From positions 4,953,001-5,017,000 of the forward strand of contig NZ_CP147518.1 in NCBI RefSeq assembly GCF_037201965.1: a stretch of 64,000 nucleotides of DNA. Reading direction: 5' to 3'. Under the pieces are notes generated by a model. That model was not told the origin of the DNA and did no database searches. It saw only the letters and a program-made list of their open reading frames with translations. Below are positions 57,083 through 64,000 of this stretch, one piece after another; position 1 is the first letter of the stretch; each line of letters begins with the position of its first letter. A program made the position numbers and the translations under genes. Source of the stretch: Spirosoma sp. SC4-14 (GTDB lineage Bacteria > Bacteroidota > Bacteroidia > Cytophagales > Spirosomataceae).

Positions 57083-59834
57083 AGTTGCACTGATCTTCTG
57101 TTGCTTTCCGTTTATTTGTCAGGCTCAGTGCATCAACCGCACTGAGCTTTTAGCTTTATTCGACTCCTGTTTAAGCCAACCCTATTCGAAGCAGGTCACT
57201 ACTATTTCATCGATCCTGAAAACCTGGCAAAATTGCCATTATCTTCAGGACTCCTCCTATGTCAATCTGCATTTAGAATTGGCTAAAGCCATGTTCAGAG
57301 ACGGGAATACGCAGGCTGCCATCAACCAAATTGAACACATTCTACCTATCTACAATAAACCGTCTGCTTATCTGAAGCCGGAAGATCAGGTAAAGGCTTA
57401 TTACCGCCTGGGCGTTTACTGGAAAGAACGTAATCAGTTTGGTAATGCGATTCTGGCCTCAAAAAAAGCCATCAAACTTGGTGAGCGGCTACCTAGCAGT
57501 AGTTGGACTTCCTTTGCCTACAGAACATTGGCATATGCAGATTATTCGATGGGTGAATACCAGAAGGCAATCGAATATGCTGAAAAAGCGATGGCCCAGG
57601 CATTAATTGTACATGACGATGTGGCTTATCTGGAAGCTCAAGTTGAAGAGATTAAAAGTTTAATAGCTCTTGGTGAATACGAAAAAGCACGTAAAAACCT
57701 TACTACGAGTATTGCACTCGCCCAAAAAAGCGATCAGTACTCCTTAGCCATTTTATTGATGTATAAAGCAATTCTGGAAATTGCGAACCAAGATGCTCAG
57801 GCAGCGTTGGCGAGTTATAAAAAAGCCTTACAGATCAATCTGCTGCTTGACAATAAACCTGGCATCATAAACAGCCAAATAGACATTGGGCACCTTCTTT
57901 ACCAACTCAAGCAATATGGCAACGCCTTAGCCTATTACAGAGAAGCCTATAAACTTGCTACTGACCCGTTCGTTAAACTTCGCATATTAGATAACATAGC
58001 TGCTGTTTACTGGCAGAAGAAAGCCTATCCAACTGCTCTGAAGTATTATCAGGATGGGCTTACGGTATTGCCATTCGGATTTACAAATCGGCAAATTACG
58101 GCCCTGCCCAAAGCAGACATGATTCGAGTCGCGTCTCAGAAAGAGTTTCTGCTGACCCTCATCCAGGATAAAGCCGACACCTGGCTCGATTATGCCAAAG
58201 CCACTAAAAACAGGCAGCGACTACAGCATGCGCTCGAAACCTATACCGTTGCCGATCAGATGATCGATGTTATGCGCTGGGAACATTCGGGCCAGCAATC
58301 GAAACTCTACTGGCGTCAAAAAACACGGGGTATGTATGAGCGTGCGCTCGAAACCTGTTTTTTGCTCAACGACACTGAACAGGCGTTCCGGTTTCTGGAG
58401 AAAAGCCGGGCCGTTATGCTAGCCGATAAACTCAATGAGTTGGGAGCACGGCAACAGCTTGCCCCCCAGTTAGTTGCTCAGGAACAGAAACTAAGACAGG
58501 CCGTCGAAAGCCAGCAACAAAAACTGGCGGGTCTATCGCCCGATAGTGCGGCTTATCTGCGGGTTCGGTCAGCACTTCTAACAAAACAGGATAGTCTGGA
58601 TACGTTTCTGAAAGAACTGGAAGCCTACAACCCTGCCTACTATCACTACAAATACGATAACACTACCCCAACGCTCGCTCAGACGCAACAATTTTTAAGA
58701 AAAAACCAGAGTGCGCTCATCACGTATTTTGTGGGCGATAGTGCTTTGTATGTGATGAGCATTACGCCCGATAAGCTTCTACTCCGTAAGCAATCGATCA
58801 GCCAGTATAATCGATCTATAGAACCCTTCGCTCAACTATTGAGCAATCCAGATGCGATGAGCAGGCGGGCAAACTTTCAGCGGTTTCTGACCTCTAGCAA
58901 TCAGTTATACCGCCAGTTGCTGGCTCCGTTTTCGCTACCTCAAGGCCGGGTCATTGTCTCGCCCGACGGGTATTTTATTCCGTTCGATGCCCTGAGTCGT
59001 TCCGACAAACAGCCAGATTATGCCCTGAATGAATATGCCTTTAGCTATGCCTATTCGGCTAATTTATTGCTTAGAGAGCACCCTCATGAACAATATTCTG
59101 CCACGCATAAAGCCAGTTTTTTAGGCGTCGCTCCCGTCGATTTTGCGCCAAAGCTAAATCAGGTCATGCTGTCGGGTTCTGACGATGCGCTGAAGTCGAT
59201 AGCGGACCATTTTACGGCACCGAAACTGTTAACCCATCAACTGGCTACACGCGCTGCTTTTCAACGCGAAGTCGTCAACTACCCGGTTGTGCTTCTGTTT
59301 ACACACGCTCAGGCCGACAGTACCGATCAGGAACCAACGCTCTACTTTGCCGATTCGACCCTCCGACTCTCTGAATTGGGCAATGGGGCCTTGCCAGAGG
59401 CTCAGTTGGTAGCACTGGCAGCCTGTAAAACAGGCATTGGTGCCAATCAGCAGGGCGAAGGCGTGTTTAGTCTGGCCAGAGGATTTTCGGCCCTGGGCGT
59501 GCCGAGTGTGTTAACAACGCTCTGGAGCGTTCAGAACCAGGCAACTTATCAGCTAACGAATTTATTCTACCAATACCTCGATGAAGGGCTACCCAAGGAT
59601 TTAGCCTTACAACGAGCAAAACAGGAGTGGCTCAAAACCACCGAAGGCATTAACCAACTGCCTAACTATTGGGCTGGCCTTATTATAGTTGGTGATTCGA
59701 CGCCACTGTTGCGAATCAACTTTGGACTATGGATTATTGCAGCAATAGGGATATGTTTTGCCGGACTTAGCCTATGGTACTACCGCTGGAAGCGTCGGCC
59801 AAAGCTTATTGCGGCAGTTGATAAACAGACCTAA
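57057..59834 (+). CDS. Exported TPR-CHAT caspase-like protease with C-terminal membrane anchor
   Basis: 925 residues from the ATG at 57057, chosen because MVAPTLWYRVALIFCCFPFI then CQAQ is a tight signal peptide; an ATG at 57024 is also in frame. TPR repeats fill about residues 60-350 (AIEYAEKAMAQALIVHDDVA, QAALASYKKALQINLLL). The CHAT domain (about 590-880) has FTHAQAD with His750 and ALAACKTGIGANQQGEGVFS with Cys790, the catalytic dyad. PNYWAGLIIVGDS closes it. A membrane helix at about 888-908 and a basic tail (YYRWKRRPK) anchor it, so TPR and CHAT would face the periplasm. The gene begins 26 bp inside the protease gene. Confidence 0.87.
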   Translation: MVAPTLWYRVALIFCCFPFICQAQCINRTELLALFDSCLSQPYSKQVTTISSILKTWQNCHYLQDSSYVNLHLELAKAMFRDGNTQAAINQIEHILPIYNKPSAYLKPEDQVKAYYRLGVYWKERNQFGNAILASKKAIKLGERLPSSSWTSFAYRTLAYADYSMGEYQKAIEYAEKAMAQALIVHDDVAYLEAQVEEIKSLIALGEYEKARKNLTTSIALAQKSDQYSLAILLMYKAILEIANQDAQAALASYKKALQINLLLDNKPGIINSQIDIGHLLYQLKQYGNALAYYREAYKLATDPFVKLRILDNIAAVYWQKKAYPTALKYYQDGLTVLPFGFTNRQITALPKADMIRVASQKEFLLTLIQDKADTWLDYAKATKNRQRLQHALETYTVADQMIDVMRWEHSGQQSKLYWRQKTRGMYERALETCFLLNDTEQAFRFLEKSRAVMLADKLNELGARQQLAPQLVAQEQKLRQAVESQQQKLAGLSPDSAAYLRVRSALLTKQDSLDTFLKELEAYNPAYYHYKYDNTTPTLAQTQQFLRKNQSALITYFVGDSALYVMSITPDKLLLRKQSISQYNRSIEPFAQLLSNPDAMSRRANFQRFLTSSNQLYRQLLAPFSLPQGRVIVSPDGYFIPFDALSRSDKQPDYALNEYAFSYAYSANLLLREHPHEQYSATHKASFLGVAPVDFAPKLNQVMLSGSDDALKSIADHFTAPKLLTHQLATRAAFQREVVNYPVVLLFTHAQADSTDQEPTLYFADSTLRLSELGNGALPEAQLVALAACKTGIGANQQGEGVFSLARGFSALGVPSVLTTLWSVQNQATYQLTNLFYQYLDEGLPKDLALQRAKQEWLKTTEGINQLPNYWAGLIIVGDSTPLLRINFGLWIIAAIGICFAGLSLWYYRWKRRPKLIAAVDKQT

Positions 59835-59858
59835 ACGGATTTAAAAACCGTTTAGGTC
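59829..59858. terminator. Hairpin at the end of the CHAT gene
   Basis: GACCTAAACGG (59829-59839) and CCGTTTAGGTC (59848-59858) form a perfect 11-bp stem that spans the stop codon (TAA at 59832), with an 8-nt loop. No T-run follows. It closes the cassette 21 bp before the DoxX-like gene. Confidence 0.6.
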
Positions 59859-59879
59859 TAACTCAAAAAGAACCAAAGT

Positions 59880-60521
59880 ATGTTGCAAGTAATCGACCGA
59901 CTCCATTCGAAAACCTGGGCTTGTCTGTTTGTTATTTTCCTGCGTTATCTGATTGGCGGAGCGTTTGTTTATGCAGGCTGGGGAAAAGCGCTTGGCGGAC
60001 GTTTTATGCCCACCGGAACGCTGCAACTACCACCCGATCATGGCATTTCGATCGATCTGTTTTTTGAAACACTCTATAGAACCGGCATCTGGTGGAATTT
60101 TCTCGGAATAGCTCAGGTGATTCCGGGAGCACTACTGGTTACTCAACGGTTTGCAACCCTGGGAGCACTGGCCTTTCTGCCGGTTAGCCTGAATATTTTT
60201 CTGATAACTATTTCAATGAATTTTCATTTTACTCCTGTAATCACCGTACTCATCCTGGCCGGAAATCTAGGATTACTACTATGGGATTATCAAAAAATCA
60301 GTCCCGTATTTTATCCTAACCAAACCGGCCAGTTAACCATAACTACCCAATCCGACCAGCTTTCTGTGCCTCTCTACTGGCAAGGTCTGGGCATACTGCT
60401 TTTGCTCACGTCACTTTCGTTCGGCAATCGCGAAAACCCAATGACCTGGCTCTTGCTATGCTTTCTGGAAGGTTTGTTTGGGTTTATAGGCTTTTTTGTT
60501 ATCCGCCGAAAGAAAACGTAA
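59880..60521 (+). CDS. DoxX-like membrane protein
   Basis: 213 residues, about six membrane helices. FLRYLIGGAFVYAGWGKALG and TGIWWNFLGIAQVIPGALLV match the DoxX/DoxD-like pattern (LRxxLGxxFxxxGxxKL). In this family the protein supports respiration, quinone chemistry or oxidative stress handling; substrate unknown. It starts 45 bp after the CHAT gene on the same strand, so partial co-transcription is possible, although a hairpin lies between. It ends 3 bp from the convergent exonuclease stop. Confidence 0.72.
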   Translation: MLQVIDRLHSKTWACLFVIFLRYLIGGAFVYAGWGKALGGRFMPTGTLQLPPDHGISIDLFFETLYRTGIWWNFLGIAQVIPGALLVTQRFATLGALAFLPVSLNIFLITISMNFHFTPVITVLILAGNLGLLLWDYQKISPVFYPNQTGQLTITTQSDQLSVPLYWQGLGILLLLTSLSFGNRENPMTWLLLCFLEGLFGFIGFFVIRRKKT

Positions 60522-60524
60522 TTC

Positions 60525-61139
60525 TCAGACAACGTTCATAGCCTCTCCCAGCGTAAACACTTCTTTCAGGCACTTAGCCGTCAGCACAGCATCTTCCAGT
60601 GCATTATGAAAGCCGTCTTCGCGGGCAAAACCAAAATAATTGGCAATAGCCGTCAGACTCAGGCGGTCGGGCACTTTTCGCCCGTTAGCTTTCAGAACCC
60701 GAAAGGTAAAATAAGCCAGCGTGTGTAAGTCGAGCAATACGCGTGAGTAAGGCCATTTGAGCTTTTCATACCGATAAGCCTCTTTCAGAAAATTAATGTC
60801 GTTTATTACGCTCTGCCCGCAGATAATCACATTCCGCAGAAAAGGCGTTCGGTCTAACTGGTCTTTAGGTACCCGAATACCTAATTTCTGACAAACCCAT
60901 TCTTCCATTTCGGGCAATACATCGTAAATCATAGGGGCATCTTGCAGATCGGCCAGCGACAGGTTATGAATCTTTTCAGACGAGGAAGAGAAGGCTTCTT
61001 CATTCTCAGGATAGACGTTGGTCAGATAGTGTCCTTTCTCGACCCAATTGTCGTCGAAAAGTACAGCGCCAATCTGAATGATTTCATTATAGTCTGGCTC
61101 AGGGCCAGTCATTTCAAGATCAAGTACTAAAAATGGCAT
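60525..61139 (-). CDS. DEDDh-family 3'-5' exonuclease
   Basis: 204 residues. LVLDLEMTGPEPDYNEIIQI gives Exo I (D-x-E), ICGQSVINDINFLKEAYRYE gives Exo II with Asp, and GFHNALEDAVLTAKCLKEV gives Exo III with the H-x4-D pair. The layout is that of oligoribonuclease/DNA-pol-III-epsilon-like exonucleases. Substrate could be small RNAs or DNA; no polymerase domain is attached. It is alone on the minus strand, convergent with the DoxX-like gene. Confidence 0.88.
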   Translation of the reverse strand: MPFLVLDLEMTGPEPDYNEIIQIGAVLFDDNWVEKGHYLTNVYPENEEAFSSSSEKIHNLSLADLQDAPMIYDVLPEMEEWVCQKLGIRVPKDQLDRTPFLRNVIICGQSVINDINFLKEAYRYEKLKWPYSRVLLDLHTLAYFTFRVLKANGRKVPDRLSLTAIANYFGFAREDGFHNALEDAVLTAKCLKEVFTLGEAMNVV

Positions 61140-61393
61140 GTATGTTTCGTTAACTAATTTGCAAAAACGTTCACGGATTTATTTTTAAAAAATATACTGG
61201 AAAATTATTATCCAGTTTTGCATTTATCTAGTAAATGGTACCTACCAAAACCATAGACAAAATCTAATCGGATGTAATATGGCACGCATTCTTTTGTGTG
61301 GTGATTAGTCCTTCTGAGCGGCAAAGCTACCAACGAATGTAAGATCTACAGATACAATTCCCGTTCTTTGCGCCTGGATTTCCATTTATTGCT
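61140..61393. other. 254-bp divergent intergenic region, A/T-rich
   Basis: The gap between the exonuclease and SpoU genes holds both promoters. A small dyad ACTGGA-AAATTATTA-TCCAGT lies at 61196-61216 in an A/T-rich context. No tRNA, leader peptide or exact TAnnTTTG box was found. Confidence 0.4.
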
Positions 61394-61924
61394 ATGCTTC
61401 CACGTAAACTTGCTCTCGACGAGCTAAATCGCCTTTCTGTCGATGAATTTAAAGAAGTCGAGAAATTTCCGTACTGCCTGATTTTAGACGACATTCGGAG
61501 TCTGAATAATGTTGGTTCTGTATTCCGTACTGCTGATGCATTCAGAGCGGCAAAGCTTTATTTATGTGGCATAACCGGACAGCCGCCCCACCGCGATATT
61601 ACCAAAACAGCTCTGGGCGCTACCGAATCAGTTACCTGGGAATACGTTGCAGATATAACGTCACTTATTGCTGATTTGCAGACAAACGGCTGGATTGTAG
61701 CCGCAGTGGAACAGGCCGAAGGAAGTATATCACTTACCAATTTTATTCCGATCCCAAACAAACCATACGCTTTTGTATTTGGTAACGAAGTAACTGGTGT
61801 TCGGGACGCGGTTGTTGAAAAAGCAGATCTGGTACTCGAAATACCCCAATTTGGCACCAAACATTCGCTCAATATAGCCGTGACAGCCGGGATCATCTGT
61901 TGGGATTTCCTCCAGAAAAGATAA
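61394..61924 (+). CDS. SpoU/TrmH-family RNA 2'-O-methyltransferase
   Basis: 176 residues. LNNVGSVFRTADAFRAAKLY (motif 1, N-x-GS-x-FRTA), AFVFGNEVTGVRDAVVEKAD (motif 2) and LEIPQFGTKHSLNIAVTAGI (motif 3) form the trefoil-knot SAM site. It methylates a ribose 2'-OH in tRNA or rRNA. It lacks the N-terminal substrate-binding domain of RlmB, so a TrmL/TrmH-like tRNA role is more likely. It precedes the histone H1-like gene. Confidence 0.92.
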   Translation: MLPRKLALDELNRLSVDEFKEVEKFPYCLILDDIRSLNNVGSVFRTADAFRAAKLYLCGITGQPPHRDITKTALGATESVTWEYVADITSLIADLQTNGWIVAAVEQAEGSISLTNFIPIPNKPYAFVFGNEVTGVRDAVVEKADLVLEIPQFGTKHSLNIAVTAGIICWDFLQKR

Positions 61925-61998
61925 CAAAAACTTAACATTGGACTTTTGATTGTCACGATTTATTCGTATTTATTTGTAAATTTTTTCATATCGAACAA

Positions 61999-62457
61999 AT
62001 GGCAAACAAAACCGCAAAAACAAAGCAGAAGTCACTGGCCGCCGATATCGTCAGTTCTATTGAAGCTAAGATTGGCGAAGCAGGCAAGGCTACAAAAAAG
62101 ATGAAGAAGTCGATCGAAAAATCGGCAGACAAGTTAGCCAAAAAACTTACCAAGATTATCGCCAAGACTGAGAATAAGAAAGTTAAGCCCCAGAAAAATG
62201 CGGAAAAGAAAACCAAGAAGGATTTAGCGAAAGCAAAAAAAAACGCTGAGAAAGCCGAGAAAAATGCCAAACGGGCAGTAAACAAAATAGCTGATGCCGT
62301 TGCTGACTCTACCGTTACATCCTCTCCTGCCCCTGCCCGCCCCACCAGTCGGAAAACGCCAGCCTCGAAGCCAGCCACAACCGCCCGAAAAACAGCATCT
62401 AAAACCACTGGCACAACCGCTCCAGCAACGACTGATACATCGGTCGATAATGCATAA
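61999..62457 (+). CDS. Histone H1-like lysine-rich protein
   Basis: 152 residues, extremely basic and low complexity: repeated KKxxEKxxxKxAKK in the first 100 residues and an Ala/Pro/Thr/Ser-rich tail (SSPAPARPTSRKTPASKPAT). Similar to the HC1/Hc2-like and H1-CTD-like nucleoid proteins of Bacteroidota. It should bind DNA or RNA without sequence preference. The N-terminal 40 residues (SLAADIVSSIEAKIGEAGKA) look like a short coiled coil. A clear terminator follows. Confidence 0.8.
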   Translation: MANKTAKTKQKSLAADIVSSIEAKIGEAGKATKKMKKSIEKSADKLAKKLTKIIAKTENKKVKPQKNAEKKTKKDLAKAKKNAEKAEKNAKRAVNKIADAVADSTVTSSPAPARPTSRKTPASKPATTARKTASKTTGTTAPATTDTSVDNA

Positions 62458-62489
62458 AAACAACTAAATCTGATACTATTTTTTTTTAT

Positions 62490-62512
62490 GCCCGCACAAA
62501 GCGGGCTTTTTT
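62490..62512 (+). terminator. Rho-independent terminator after the histone-like gene
   Basis: GCCCGC-ACAAA-GCGGGC followed by TTTTTT. It lies 33 bp downstream of the stop codon and is a textbook intrinsic terminator. Confidence 0.88.
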
Positions 62513-62623
62513 GTTTCCATCTCTTGCTTTTTTAGTCATTTTTTTGTGACATTTACATAGAAGCCGCGTCCACTTAGCACTTATTTGATAGAGTTTCATT
62601 GCTAACCTATACCAGACGGCGTT

Positions 62624-63556
62624 ATGTTACCCCGTTCCTCAGCCTATCCTCTTTTTATCGTTGCATTAGTCCTGTCTGTCATTACGGCGGGACTGATTTA
62701 CGGGAATTGGGCTGTATTTTCTGATGCTGCAACTTCGGCTTCTTCGCTACGCTGGCTGGCTGTGTTTCTGCTTGCTCTGCTGTCTCAGATTCTGCTTGGT
62801 TTTTCGCTCTGGTGGCTCCTGCGCCGACGTCAGCGCTCAATGGTACAAACAGAAGTGCTGCACTCTATTGTTCATGAATTTCAAACACCAATTACGGCAA
62901 TCAGAATGGCTGCCGATATTCTGGATTCGCCAATTGCCCGGAATCAGCCTGAACGAACAGACAAGTATGTGCGTATCATTCGGGAAGAAACCGAACGATT
63001 ACAACACCAGGTCGAAACCATGCTCACGCTGGCCCGCGCCGATCGAAATACCCTCGTTCTCAACCCTGAGCCAATTCAGGTACACCAGCTTCTTCATTCA
63101 ATAGCCGAGCGCCACGGCGATTATTTAGGGCTTAATTTAAATGGAGTCGATCCGCACATCCTGGCCGATCGACTCCATATGACAAATGTCTTGCATAATC
63201 TGCTCGACAATGCAGTAAAATACAGTGCCGATAAGCCCGAAATTACCTTACTGACAAAAACCAATATCGACGGATTGACTATTACTGTCCGCGATAAAGG
63301 GGTTGGCATTTCGCCCAAGCTTTTACCGCAAATTTTCCAGCCTTTTTTTCGGGTTCACGACCGCAATCAGCCCAGTGTCAAAGGGTTTGGTTTAGGGCTC
63401 AGTTACGTTCAGCGTATCGTTCAGGCGCATAATTGGGACATCTGGGTAAAAAGTGAAATAGGCAAAGGCAGCGAATTTATTATTCAGATTCCTCCATCGG
63501 CTCTGCTTCCTGCCGAACCCGACTCAGTTCGGGCCAACCAGACAACGCCTGAATAA
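62624..63556 (+). CDS. Sensor histidine kinase, orphan
   Basis: 310 residues. Two membrane helices (about 10-31 and 43-65) with almost no periplasmic loop, so it senses in or near the membrane. The H-box SIVHEFQTPITAIRM (His84), N-box NVLHNLLDNAVKYS, G1 VRDKGVGISPKLLPQIFQPF and G2 KGFGLGLSYVQRIVQAHNW are complete. It autophosphorylates and passes phosphate to a response regulator, but none is adjacent in the window, so its partner is unknown. Confidence 0.9.
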   Translation: MLPRSSAYPLFIVALVLSVITAGLIYGNWAVFSDAATSASSLRWLAVFLLALLSQILLGFSLWWLLRRRQRSMVQTEVLHSIVHEFQTPITAIRMAADILDSPIARNQPERTDKYVRIIREETERLQHQVETMLTLARADRNTLVLNPEPIQVHQLLHSIAERHGDYLGLNLNGVDPHILADRLHMTNVLHNLLDNAVKYSADKPEITLLTKTNIDGLTITVRDKGVGISPKLLPQIFQPFFRVHDRNQPSVKGFGLGLSYVQRIVQAHNWDIWVKSEIGKGSEFIIQIPPSALLPAEPDSVRANQTTPE

Positions 63557-63622
63557 ACATCAAACCGCATCGTCCTGCAAAAATTACATGAACGACGCGG
63601 TTAATGGTTAACAGAACGTGCC

Positions 63623-64000
63623 TTACTTGGCGCTGACAGATGCTGTAGGCTTCGCCACTTTCATGACACCGTTCATGATTCGCCAGTGCCCAGGAAAGGT
63701 ACACACAAATGGGTAATCGCCAGGCGTTGCAGGAGCCGTGAATTTCAGCCGATACGTCTGATCAGGATTTACCAGCGGAGTAGCCACAATTACCTGCGGA
63801 ATGGCAGGCACATAGTTTTTCTCGGCACCATCTTTCGCCGTAATCAGCTTATCGGCAGCAGCCCCAATTATTTCCATGCTTTTGGGTTTACCAATCACCA
63901 GGTTGTGTTGCATGGCATCGGGATTCTCCAGTACTATTTCTACCTGCTTACCGGCCGTAACGGTAAATTCTTTCTTATCGTACCGCATCTCTTCCCGCAC
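63623..64000 (-). CDS. Plastocyanin/azurin-like cupredoxin domain, C-terminal part
   Basis: The last 125 residues of a protein that runs off the right edge. Cupredoxin fold: EFTVTAGKQVEIVLENPD, then MQHNLVIG with the His ligand, and GDYPFVCTFPGHWRIMNGVM with Cys, His and Met ligands, so a type 1 blue copper site. Such domains in Bacteroidota are often the C-terminal module of larger multi-domain proteins (for example haem-binding CxxCH or ThuA proteins). A role in periplasmic electron transfer is likely; the N-terminal part is not visible. Confidence 0.85.
   Translation of the reverse strand: MREEMRYDKKEFTVTAGKQVEIVLENPDAMQHNLVIGKPKSMEIIGAAADKLITAKDGAEKNYVPAIPQVIVATPLVNPDQTYRLKFTAPATPGDYPFVCTFPGHWRIMNGVMKVAKPTASVSAK

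Noticed and set aside
54277-59834. Gasdermin-type death system
   Set aside because: CHAT and S8 proteases often accompany bacterial gasdermins, but no small gasdermin-like gene lies in or beside the cassette.

Overview
The window looks like chromosome of a Cytophagales bacterium (Bacteroidota), probably Spirosoma or a close relative. The evidence is mid-range GC, Bacteroidota-type -7 promoter boxes (TAnnTTTG) upstream of many genes, few Shine-Dalgarno sites, the Bacteroidota gene order ftsX-DUF3098-uppP-truB-ribF, a malic enzyme-phosphotransacetylase fusion, GMN-type CorA, and TPR-CHAT proteins. The genus is an inference from protein character; no rRNA, tRNA, IS element, prophage or CRISPR array was seen.

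Layout. 1-11.6 kb: a partial MscS channel, CorA, two exported amidohydrolase-fold proteins (1427-5888, minus), three envelope proteins (6055-8904), a Tat-exported Gfo/Idh/MocA oxidoreductase and a DEAD-box helicase. 11.7-18.9 kb: a histidine transcription unit with a histidine-rich leader peptide, then hisG, hisD, a VapBC-like module with a broken PIN toxin, a class V aminotransferase, a peptide deformylase, a broken Xre/RES module, hisC and a small outer-membrane-like protein. 18.9-24.1 kb: an AddA/RecB-like helicase whose nuclease domain has lost its catalytic motif, and two tandem PAP2 phosphatases. 24.1-31.5 kb: metF, a GH32 levanase/invertase, and the ftsX to ribF block. 31.6-37.9 kb: maeB, trpS, pgl and zwf (minus) and rpiB. 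37.9-46.6 kb: an ABC exporter, a FUSC membrane protein, a CvfB-like S1 protein, a tandem universal stress protein, and mutS with an in-frame palindromic insertion. 46.6-54.1 kb: a Rad52-family protein, an M28 peptidase, a LolA-like lipoprotein-sorting protein, a nucleoside-type MFS carrier, a small-protein/nucleotidyltransferase pair, exonuclease III and a pseudouridine synthase. 54.2-59.9 kb: a compact cassette of ECF sigma factor, anti-sigma-like TPR membrane protein, subtilisin (S8) and an exported, membrane-anchored TPR-CHAT protease. 59.9-64 kb: DoxX-like protein, DEDDh exonuclease, SpoU methyltransferase, histone H1-like protein, orphan histidine kinase and a partial cupredoxin.

Most interesting. 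(1) The sigma/anti-sigma/S8/CHAT cassette is a two-protease system whose genes overlap or nearly abut, under what looks like its own sigma factor. (2) The his operon hosts two toxin-antitoxin modules in which both toxins and one antitoxin carry separate internal deletions that shift the frame. (3) Several intergenic gaps hold long inverted repeats, many with arms built from tandem words of about 7 bp. Two distant copies share a core, one is a perfect 50-bp palindrome covering a stop codon, and a related G/C-rich element sits in frame inside mutS.
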